The notes under the pieces: generated by a model
What the model was told of the DNA's origin: nothing
Database searches by the model: none
What the model saw: only the letters and a program-made list of their open reading frames with translations
Program-made: the position numbers and the translations under genes
Shown here: piece by piece, positions 56,076-64,000 of the stretch
Position numbering within the stretch: position 1 is the first letter of the stretch
How the letters are laid out: each line of letters opens with the position of its first letter
Source of the DNA: Apoda limacodes
Lineage: Eukaryota > Arthropoda > Insecta > Lepidoptera > Limacodidae
Direction of reading: 5' to 3'
DNA: 64,000 nt
Assembly (NCBI GenBank): GCA_946406115.1
Contig: OX291550.1
Location: forward strand, 24,590,722 to 24,654,721

Positions 56076-56329
56076 TAGGTATTTCACGCAAAAAAAATGA
56101 CTTGGCTTTTTTAACTGCAAAGAAATACATGACTTGAAAAATTTACACTAAAGCCCATCACACACAGTCACGGAGCTATAATATATGCATATGAATATAA
56201 AGTGGGCTGATGATGATAGTATGTTAGGCGACGCAAAAAATCCATTACGTGAAGAAGAAGTAGCTAAAGATTTTACCGTGGTCTAACAAACTAGACAATA
56301 GTAAAGCCCCAGATAGAAGAGCCCCAGTT

Positions 56330-56480
56330 CATACACACGAAGCGGTGTCGGTAAACACAAGGGCCGCGTTATCTAACCGTAACTTGTCAGAGATTTATGA
56401 CGCTATTATCGCGGTAGCCCTTTCGGGGACAGGAGCGTCAAATAATTACGCAAGTGTCCCCGCAACGCTTTGTTTCGTCT
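56330..56480. other. Unique island with inverted CGGGGACA sites, candidate regulatory element
   Basis: 'cggggaca' (56424-56431) and 'tgtccccg' (56455-56462) are perfect inverses 23 bases apart. Between them lies 'gtcaaataattacgc', containing TAATTA. Upstream is 'tttatgacgctattatcgcg'. The plus frame of 74 codons over it has no domain. Confidence 0.3.
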
Positions 56481-56639
56481 TATTCATTAAAATAAACAAT
56501 GTGAATATTAAATTAGCAAGTTTTGTACATTGGGAATGGCCTTTGGGTGGTCACTGTTTAATATGTTGAAGTATGAATTAGGATAAAATTAATATGCATG
56601 AAAAGGCAATGTTAATTTTATTTTCCTGAAGAGTTAAGC

Positions 56640-57060
56640 TAAATATGGGGTACCGCTGCCATCTCTGGACACCACCCGGATATCGGCTTGGGCCTTTAGA
56701 ATTTGTATAACGACAAGCTGAGAGAAACGTCGGCGATCCCAAACTCAAAAGCTGTCTGTTAAGTCTTAGGAGGGAGTCTGCCTCCATGTGTGTTTTACCG
56801 CTTGCACAAAGGCATATGTTGTGAGGAATTGACTACTTTCTACTATTGCTCCGCTCGCCATCGACAGGGAATGCATTCTCACACCTTAGAACCGAAATGA
56901 TCACGCATAGCGCGATTTCAGTGGAACTGCCTCCCGCGAACGCTTAGATCGTAGAATGAGCTCTCTGCCAAGGTTTTCTCTAAGGACTGCAATATTCGGT
57001 GCTAGAAGATAGAAATGCTTGGATTTTTAAAAGGTCGGCAACACGCAAATATTCTCCAGG
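56640..57060 (+). pseudogene. LINE-A copy 4: highly decayed 3' coding fragment
   Basis: Nucleotide similarity to copy 1 is easy to follow: 'accgctgccatctctgg', 'gtttttaccgcttgcac', 'ccgctcgccatcgacaggga', 'cacaccttagaaccgaaatg', 'ctcccgcgaacgctta' and 'tttttaaaaggtcggcaaca'. No frame stays open because of many indels and stops. The 'gcggaccgt' tail is absent. It looks like the oldest LINE-A copy in the window. Confidence 0.75.
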
Positions 57061-57785
57061 GTGCTTATTGGAAACATTCCCGAGTGAGAGAGAGTTTAAC
57101 TGAAAATTTATAATAAATCGTATTTGGCATTTTGGTTGGAAACCATTTTCTACTTATGAAAATTATCTACTAACTAAGCTGTGTTTAAACCTTCTTTGCA
57201 TAATTCTTAATAGCTTTCCGGAAAACCCTGTGAAAATAAGACGCTAAAACTTACACCATGAATTATAAATAATAAAAATGTTGCTTTGTCAAACAAATTA
57301 TGTCTCGTCAAAAACTCCAATTATTTTTTCCTGACAGAATTTGGTTAATTTAGGTTGCCAGCAGCATAAAATGGTTACCGCTTCGAAATAATTTCTGAGC
57401 CTATCTTTAACCACTTCATAGTCGGCACCCTTATATTCAAAGCCCAAACAAGTAAATAATAGATACACATTCGCAACAAACAGACTCGACTTGAGTTATT
57501 GCTCCTTCGAGACTTACTCAGCAGATAACGCGTCTGCCTCGTATAGGGATGTGAATTGCCACTTTTTCCACAAGAAATTAACGATAAAAAGTTAGGTTAA
57601 ATAATTTGCATGGTATTTATTTGCATTGGTTTGCATTAGGTTAATTAATTGGCATGCAAGTATTTATTTTGTCTTATTGAGAGACTTTAAGCCTTTTAAG
57701 GAGGCCAACAATATTAGATAAAACATCTCGGTACCGTAGATGATCATAAGCAACACACTGGACACTGGATCGTTTACCTAATACG
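57061..57785. other. AT-rich DNA, no gene seen
   Basis: Around 57515-57565 there is a weakly tRNA-like string ('cagcagataacgcgtctgcc') without a credible cloverleaf. Nothing else. Confidence 0.3.
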
Positions 57786-57787
57786 AA

Positions 57788-58021
57788 CTACACAATAACA
57801 GTTTTTATTTTTGGATAGCTTGATTCCAGACACTGACACAAAATTTTAAATTCTGTTATCAGCATGGGATTCTTATGTAACTCCTTGAATTTAGTAAGGA
57901 AGTTTGCTGTTTTGGTTATTCTCTCTGTGCTAATGTGACTTACACTTGATGTTGTTGATAAAGCAGCTATGTCCTTCTGCTCACGATATTTCAATAAAAT
58001 CAGCTCAGCGATTGAGCTCAC
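57788..58021 (-). other. Unassigned antisense open frame
   Basis: The 77-codon antisense frame has a protein-like composition ('AELILLKYREQKDIAALSTT', 'ITKTANFLTKFKELHKNPML', 'LCQCLESSYP'). It has no ATG at its start (it begins at a GTG) and a stop lies just upstream. It could be the end of a worn retrotransposon or transposase ORF. I recognise no family, and it has no clear splice acceptor. Confidence 0.2.
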
Positions 58022-58219
58022 TTCCCTTTATGCGCTGATCCAACTCACACTTGACATTAAGTATCCTACATCCTGTCCCCAGGTACAAGACATCACACTA
58101 GCAGATTTAATTGACAACGGTTCTACGGTTTCTCCGTGAAAAAAATATAAACGGATATACAGACAGAGAGACGTTCAGTTATATAATAAGTAGGTATAGG
58201 TATATAATACATACATACA

Positions 58220-58305
58220 AAATGAAGGCAGAAGCAACGGTAGTGCTTTGGACTGCTAAGTCGTAGGTCCTGGGTTCATTTCTTGATAGGGGCAACTAGA
58301 ACTTG
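58220..58305 (+). repeat. tRNA-like SINE head
   Basis: 'agaagcaacggtagtgcttt' fits an eroded pol III A box. 'ggactgctaagtcgtaggtc' has an anticodon-arm look, and 'ctgggttcatttcttg' sits in B-box position (GGTTCnnnnC). A functional tRNA is unlikely because the acceptor stem does not close. It is probably the head of a SINE whose body is lost. Confidence 0.4.
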
Positions 58306-58929
58306 CAATTCATGTTAAAAAAAGTTGTCTCGATTTGGCTGAGTAATAATTCAAACCAAACACTTCTAAGATAATCTTATAGTTACTAATTTAATATAAA
58401 GATATCATAAAACAAGTTAATAACTATATAATTTCACGTTGGTCGACAGATATTCAAAACAAGTAATTGTGTCACAATGAAACATAGATATGTAGGTAGG
58501 TAGGATAGGTAAAAAATATAAATATTAAAAATAGTCTAGTATCTACACATACCTACTTACAAATATAATACCTATTAGGTTGCAGTTATAATATCGATAT
58601 ATATACGATTTCATTAGAACAGCACTATAACAAAATCACACAAACCTAATGCGGCGATGTCGCACACATGGGATTTATACTCGAACTAATGCAATATGCA
58701 TTATAATCAAGACTGTCACAGTATTTGACAAAGATACCAATCTAAAAATGAAATACTAAATTTACTATTGCTATCAGAAATTAGTTAATATACTAATATG
58801 TATTTCATTGAAACTTTCTTACGCAAGACGCCTTCAATAAAAAAAAACTATACAAGCTATAGAATTGAAATTTGGCACAGTATTATATTTTAAGGCCTAG
58901 ATGTGTTACTTATAATTATTTTTGTGAAA
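58306..58929. other. AT-rich DNA, no gene seen
   Basis: A single TATCGATA lies near 58592. No gene or repeat was recognised. Confidence 0.35.
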
Positions 58930-58966
58930 GAACTAGCGTTTGCCCCGACTTTGTCCGCGTTAATCA
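58930..58966 (-). repeat. Dispersed-repeat end, short fragment
   Basis: 'aactagcgtttgccccgact' with 'ttgtccgcg' matches the familiar end 'actagcttttgcccgcgact...gtccgcg' of a lepidopteran repeat. Only this end is recognisable. Confidence 0.4.
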
Positions 58967-59334
58967 TAATATGTACAATATAATAATAATAATTATAATA
59001 CTTTTGGACATACCTATCATATCACACAGCGCCCGACCGTGACCTAACCCCTCATTTCTACTAACTACTCCCGAACCCGAATAAAGATCTCCGAGGGAAT
59101 CGATACGCTGGTAATGAGGCACTGAACATGGCTCTGACCAATCAATTGGACCATCATCTGGTTAAAAAAAAATCAGTAACATAATTAATATTTGTATTGA
59201 TAGGTATGTAATGTTAAAAAATCATAAATATACACCTGCATTTTTTCATCTATACCCATTTCAGTATATAAGGATGAACTCTAGGTATGGTCTCTGTATA
59301 TACCGAGTACTTATTGGACGCTTCGCAAATTTAT
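58967..59334. other. Unique DNA, no gene seen
   Basis: A CpG-containing patch at 59025-59110 ('gcgcccgaccgtgacctaac', 'ccgagggaatcgatacgctg') may be another small unique island. No ORF. Confidence 0.3.
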
Positions 59335-59400
59335 AGTTTTCAGGGTTCTGTATCCAAAGGGAGCCCTGTTACTAAGCCTATGATGTCTGTCTGTCTAATC
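59335..59400 (-). repeat. 'gcgcacgaagggttcc' family repeat, 3' end, antisense
   Basis: 'cagggttctgtatccaaagg', 'gagccctgttactaagccta' and 'tgtctgtctgtctaatc' are the complement of the element's closing part (compare 52500-52575). Short fragment. Confidence 0.55.
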
Positions 59401-59469
59401 ATTAAGGGGTTCCCCTTTCTTTTAGACTAAAGCAAGGCTACCTCTAGCGTAAAATTAAAATATGTTATG

Positions 59470-59890
59470 ATGGCGGATTACTAAACCTTTTGAGTCGGTT
59501 CAACAACGGGCTGTGACAATTGTCGAGATCCCAAACTCGCTTGCCGTATCGAGCCCTTAAGTCTGAGGAGAGACTTTGCCTCCCTGTGTGTGTTCTACCG
59601 CTTGTATAATGGGATGTATTCTGAGGAATTGTTCCCAATGATGCCACGGCTACTTTCTACCATCGCACCGCTCGCCAAAGGTTTCGGAGAAACTTCCTCC
59701 CACGAACGCTTGGGTTATGAAATCAGCTCCCTGCCAAGGTTTTCTCTAAAGACTACAACATGGGGTTCTTCAAAAAGAAGTTATTGGATTTTTGAAGGGT
59801 CTGCAACGCGCGAGTGGTATGGCTACGGTGACCGCTTACCATCAGGCGGACCGTAAGCTTGTTTGCCACCTTAGTGGTATATAAAAAATT
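59470..59890 (+). pseudogene. LINE-A copy 5: 3' end with tail
   Basis: Starts inside the region C-terminal to RT ('gagtcggttcaacaacgggc') and has 'FYRLYNGMYSEELFPMM' in an open frame at 59590-59700. It then loses about 60 bases relative to copy 1 (between 'ctcgcca' and 'cggagaaacttcctccc'), and continues to 'ttggatttttgaagggtctg'. The tail 'cttaccatcaggcggaccgt', 'aagcttgtttgccacctta', 'gtggtatataaaaaa' is complete. 5' truncated, frame-shifted, inactive. Confidence 0.8.
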
Positions 59891-61596
59891 AAAAAAAACC
59901 TTGTCACGGAAGTAAAAAATATGTCATTCATTGATGAGTATTTTGTATATTTTTTACAAATTTTGTTTTTCCCACTTCGCTAGTCCCCCACAAAGGCATG
60001 CTTTTAGCTACAACTAAAATTTTATTTTAACCAAAAAAAACCGAAAAATTTAGCTGGGCCTTTATAGTAGTGACAAATGAAGTTTATTCTAATTTGAATT
60101 TTCTACAACTAGTTACCTATAAAACTGTACAAAATTACAACCTTAAAAAAAATATCAGTTTATAACCTACAACTTGTTTTTTTAACAGGAATAACTTTAG
60201 AATTCACTCCATCAGCCTAAACGTGTTATTGTAATTATATGGCTCTTTTTTACTTATACAATTAATAAAAGCAAAAATTACTGTGGTTATGCCTAAAGAT
60301 ACAAAATATAACACGATGTAGGAATTATCGCATTTCAATCTGGCAATACCGACCGTGTAGTTGCTGCAGGCGTTTCATACCATGCCATATTGCACAGAAA
60401 TTGGCGCCACAAAATATTTTACGTCCATAAATTTATGGCAAATATTAATGTTTCCACTATTTATGGATTCATTGGTAGTAGTTCTAATCTTTTCATTCCA
60501 TCGTTAAGTGCCTTGTAGTACCGTAACTGGTAACAAATAAAGTAACTTTTCACGGTAGTACAATTTAAGTAAATATGTCTGCAGGAGTGAGAAAAGAAAC
60601 TTAAGAAGAAAGGTACTTGCATACAGAACATACATTCACATTATGTAAGTACGTTGCAAATTGCAATGTAATTAAAACCGCATATAAAGTAATTCCAGAG
60701 TAAAGATAAATTCCTACTGTTATGGTTACCCCTACTAAGGAACATCCTTATGTACCAATTTAAAGCGTTCTGCCAAGGTATCTGATAGTCAGTAGTGTCA
60801 CAAAATACGTATAGTATATATGTTGTCACAAAAGTTCTGTAGACGTTCACCACCACCTGTATCATGTCTTTAAGCGTCAACATAGCCAAAATTTGCATTG
60901 TGTGGAAAAAGTAGGGATGGATCAATAAAACCGAAAGGACATAGGAGTCGGTTTTTTTCTTTCTGTAGTTGAAGAGTTGCTGCTATAAAGCCAGATGCTA
61001 AAAAACATTACTATTACGCGCTTTTGTCTAACAAAACATAAAGAACAAAATTGTGTGTAAAATAATGATAGGAGATGGTGTATTATGGAAAGTAAGGTAG
61101 AATTTCATTATTGCATTTATGCACTATTAGGTAAATTAACCCACGTACTTACATCAAACGCGTGAAATTGACTTAGTATTCCTTCTTTATCCAATTTCCC
61201 TTTTTTTTTCAAGAACTAATGTTAGTTAACAGGTAAAAAATGATATGTATATAGTAAATAATTTTACAATGTCCCATAATAAGTAGCTATGAAAACGGTA
61301 GTCTCCTTAATTTATACGTTATAATTCTATTTTAAGTAGCCCGTTTTATATGCAGTGCAAGGAGTGTTACGTACACTATTCAATTATCTCGATGAACCTG
61401 CTGCCGGCTCTTCGCAGAACACTTTGCTGTATTTTTAATGAAGCCATTTTGTTAACCAATGTCTTTATCGAAGCTAACAGGGACGGAATTAGTAGTTTTT
61501 AATTTTTTCTGAACATTAAAGAGGTGCAAGCTTTAGTTATGGATTGATATTTTTAAACGAATATCTGCCTTTAATCATTTTACTTAGAAATTACAT
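59891..61596. other. AT-rich DNA, no gene seen
   Basis: The 94-codon antisense frame at 60641-60925 has no recognisable domain. No repeat was recognised. Confidence 0.35.
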
Positions 61597-62015
61597 TATA
61601 CTAGCTTTTGCCCGCGGTTCCACCCGACCTAAATTCGGTTATCGGTGTAGGATTTAAATTTTGAAAGAAAAAAAAGTAATAAAATAACAAAGGAAAAAAA
61701 CGACTCACACTTGACGTTTTCAAGTAGCCTTTGTCCTTTCCTGGGACTCAAACCTTCTCCATGCCAAATTCGCCCACGGTTCCACCCGCCCTAAATTCGA
61801 TTATCGGTGTAGGATTACACCGGCAAGTGCCAATTATAGAAAAATAAACCAACTCACGCTTGACGTTTACAAGTAGCCTATGTCCTTTTTCGGGACTCAA
61901 ACTATCTCCATGGAAAATTTCATCTTAATTAGTAGGTACAGCGGTTTAAGCATGCAGAGGTAACAGCCAGACAGAGTTACTTTCGCATTAATAATATTAG
62001 TATGGATTATATTTA
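61597..62015 (+). repeat. 'gcttttgcccgcgg' family repeat, two partial copies in tandem
   Basis: First copy: 'actagcttttgcccgcggtt' (61602) to 'tctccatgccaaatt' (61770). The second starts at once inside the same family with 'cgcccacggttccacccgcc' (61771) and runs to the normal end 'gacagagttactttcgcatt', 'aataatattagtatggatt'. The junction therefore lies between the 'ccaaatt' of one copy and the 'cccgcgg' start of the next. The first copy also carries an A-rich expansion at 61660-61695. Confidence 0.75.
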
Positions 62016-62520
62016 TTTATATTATATAATATTCCCAAAAGTTCGACTGATGCATACTATAAGCACTTTATGTCAATGCTATTTGCTAGTGTGAACTTTA
62101 CAACGAGCAAATTAATGGTTTAGGCCATACCGTAAAGTGGAACATATGCTGTACCATTACGTCTTTACCAAACGGTACATTATTGGTGAAATTTACCGAA
62201 GTTCACACCCGAGTCCGGCCCCGATATCCAATCAATTGATTCTCGGAATAATGAAATTATAAAGCAATGCTTTGCGGCCAGTATTTTGCATGGACAGGTA
62301 ATTTTCGAACAGCTAATTTTACATTATTTTATAACCATAGATATAAGAAACTTTACCGTTTTGGCTGGTAGTATTTTATAAACACGTTTTTTCCTGATTT
62401 TACAATTTTGCTTTACTATGACTATATGAGTATTCTATTTCCTTCTCCGTCTCTCCAGCTATCCCTGTAAAGGTTATGTCAGTTGGATATATTGTTATGA
62501 CGCAAAAGAAATCAGAACTA
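62016..62520. other. Unique DNA, no gene seen
   Basis: No supported feature. 62205-62230 ('acccgagtccggccccgata') is a small GC-richer patch. Confidence 0.35.
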
Positions 62521-62524
62521 AAGG

Positions 62525-62935
62525 CTTAACATACTCACTGAAAATATTTGGATTTAAATTTTTGCGCTTTGAAATATAGACACGGCCAAAAAATTGAGAA
62601 ACTATCGCCAACACCTCCTCCTTTCGATGCTTTATACTTCTATGACTGCAATAAAAAAAAATTCAAAACAAAAAAAAACTAAAGTAACAAACTGTTTAAG
62701 TACCTAGCTAAATTAAAACATAATCTGAATTTTGCTGTTATGATTAGGATCTTAACTTAATTCTTAACATACTGAAAATATTATATATATAACATACAGT
62801 CATGGCGTCGTAAAATATAGTTACGTTAAAAAAATAAAGAAACTATCGCCAATAAAGTTTTTCCTCCTTTATCGCTTTCTATCGATGGTTTCTACTTACA
62901 TGGCTGCAATTAAAAACAAGAAACATTATTGACAG
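62525..62935. repeat. Direct repeat, two diverged copies about 240 bp apart
   Basis: 'aaactatcgccaa' with 'cctcctttcgatgctttata' and 'cttctatgactgcaat' at about 62600-62650 recurs at about 62840-62910 as 'aaactatcgccaa', 'cctcctttatcgctttctat', 'cgatggtttctacttacatg' and 'gctgcaat'. The spacing suggests a local duplication that has since drifted. Confidence 0.5.
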
Positions 62936-64000
62936 TACGATAAATCTCAGAATCATTACGAGTATTTTACCATACACAAAACATTAAGAAGTAGGTACTT
63001 AAGTGAAAGACTCTTTGAGTACGTCGCTAAAATTAGGCAGCAATACATTATAACAATATTACACTCGGCCATTAATCAAAACAATAAATCCCAAAGTTAA
63101 TAAAGACAACAATACACAAATAAAGATACAATCTTGCAAAATATAAGCCATAAATTATCTATAATTCGGGTAAGGAACGTCTAGCTACGGCCATATCAAT
63201 TTCCCTTTACTGTTTCTATAATAGAAATATAAAAGGCATCGCAAATAGAATAGCTTTTATTGAATAGAAGCATTTAATTTCTGGTCTGCGATTTCTTCCA
63301 ACGATTGTGCGATCTATGAATAAAATAAAAATATTATTTTGTTGGGGTCGAACTTGGGTCGAAGGAAACGATGACTGTATATTTTTGACATTGTTTTATT
63401 GGTTTAGAACTTTATGGTTAAATTTTAGTGTATGTCCGTCCGTTTGTCTGTAGGTACCAAGGATCAAAATGTTTCCGTTTTGATATATTGGTTCGTAGAT
63501 GCTTTAACAAAACAAATTAGAGTCATAATTTTCCGCTTAATCAAGTTCAATGGCGGTTTTGGATGTTAAGACCTAACTTCTTTTTCGTTTTTATTCTTAA
63601 ATATTTTTTTTAATGAACAAGGACCGTGGTTTTTTGCAGACTGGATTCGCGAATCGGAGTTGCGCAAGCACAGTGCCAAAGTTAGTCTGTTTATTTGTCA
63701 CTGTGTTATTATAATCCTGCTTTCTTTCTATAGATAAAGTTGAAACTTTACCGATTCCTAATGTGAACCGACATACAGTTTAGAAATATATTATATTTTT
63801 TTCCGTCGTAATAAGCGGTGTCGTGTAACTCCCATTATAAACTTTCTTTTCCTATTCGTTATGATTTTCAAAAAAATGCTGAATCAGGTAGTGGAGCTCA
63901 TACAATCAATACAGTAGATCTAGATTAAGGTCTTATTAGTCATGAAACACCAACTTTAGAGTAATAGTGGTAAAAATAAAAGATCAAGGACAGAATATTT
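62936..64000. other. AT-rich DNA, no gene seen
   Basis: No coding, RNA or repeat feature that I can support up to the window edge. Confidence 0.4.

Noticed and set aside
57515..57565. tRNA-like string
   Set aside because: No acceptor stem or B box can be paired, so neither a tRNA nor a clear SINE head.
58220..58305. Functional tRNA gene
   Set aside because: The A and B box positions are suggestive but the stems do not close and the B box is degenerate. Kept only as a SINE-like head.
60641..60925. A 94-codon antisense frame that might be a transposase remnant
   Set aside because: I looked for mariner-type DDE/D motifs and found none in any frame.

Overview
The window reads as AT-rich intergenic or intronic DNA from a moth or butterfly (Lepidoptera). 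No complete protein-coding gene is visible. The lepidopteran call rests on recognising several dispersed repeat families and retrotransposon 3' ends that are common in that order: the 'gcttttgcccgcggtt' and 'gcgcacgaagggttcc' families, the 'accgacttcaaaaaggagg' family, the 'gttgcctggaagagatcgc' retrotransposon tail, and RTE ORF ends encoding 'WQWAGHIARR'. This is recall, not a database search.

Layout. 0-10 kb: AT-rich DNA with old repeat fragments, an antisense reverse-transcriptase (RT) scrap (about 2.7-3.0 kb), a TTAA-flanked foldback MITE (3.5-3.8 kb), a 'ccgacttc' element (4.5-5.3 kb) and two tandem copies of a 'tctgtctg' repeat, the first of which holds a small MITE. 10-20 kb is dense in transposons: a LINE-A 3' half (10.85-11.83 kb), an RTE ORF tail (13.3-13.55 kb), three copies of the 'cccgcgg' repeat, and an almost complete but broken non-LTR retrotransposon, LINE-B (about 15.3-19.9 kb), with recognisable ORF1, endonuclease and RT. 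20-30 kb: MITEs, a second LINE-A copy, a large TIR element (27.0-27.6 kb) and two short segments, 9 kb apart, that share three motif blocks in the same order (19.98 and 28.84 kb).

30.3-31 kb is the only place that looks like host coding sequence. A GC-rich stretch encodes a Pro/Ala-rich N-terminal segment with an acidic Ser/Asp/Glu patch and ends in a good splice donor. It resembles the first coding exon of a developmental transcription factor, but I cannot name the gene.

31-48 kb: a pair of tRNA-derived SINE copies in opposite orientation, a second TTAA foldback MITE (34.0-34.3 kb), two head-to-tail antisense LINE-C copies with a nested repeat (34.6-37.0 kb), a doubled TATCGATA promoter/insulator-type motif (38.46 kb), LINE tails, a palindromic 'ccgacttc' element (43.95-44.35 kb), a GC-rich retrotransposon UTR-like block (45.46-45.9 kb) and a third LINE-A copy that has lost its catalytic YADD motif. 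48-64 kb: long unique AT-rich DNA punctuated by GC-rich non-repeat islands (48.96, 49.8, 51.9, 54.9 and 56.35 kb) that look like candidate conserved non-coding elements. More LINE-A tails and lepidopteran repeats lie between them.

Taken together, the window could be the regulatory surroundings or a large intron of a developmental regulator, colonised by several generations of non-LTR retrotransposons, SINEs and foldback MITEs. The single exon, the non-repeat islands and the nested transposons are the parts worth following up.
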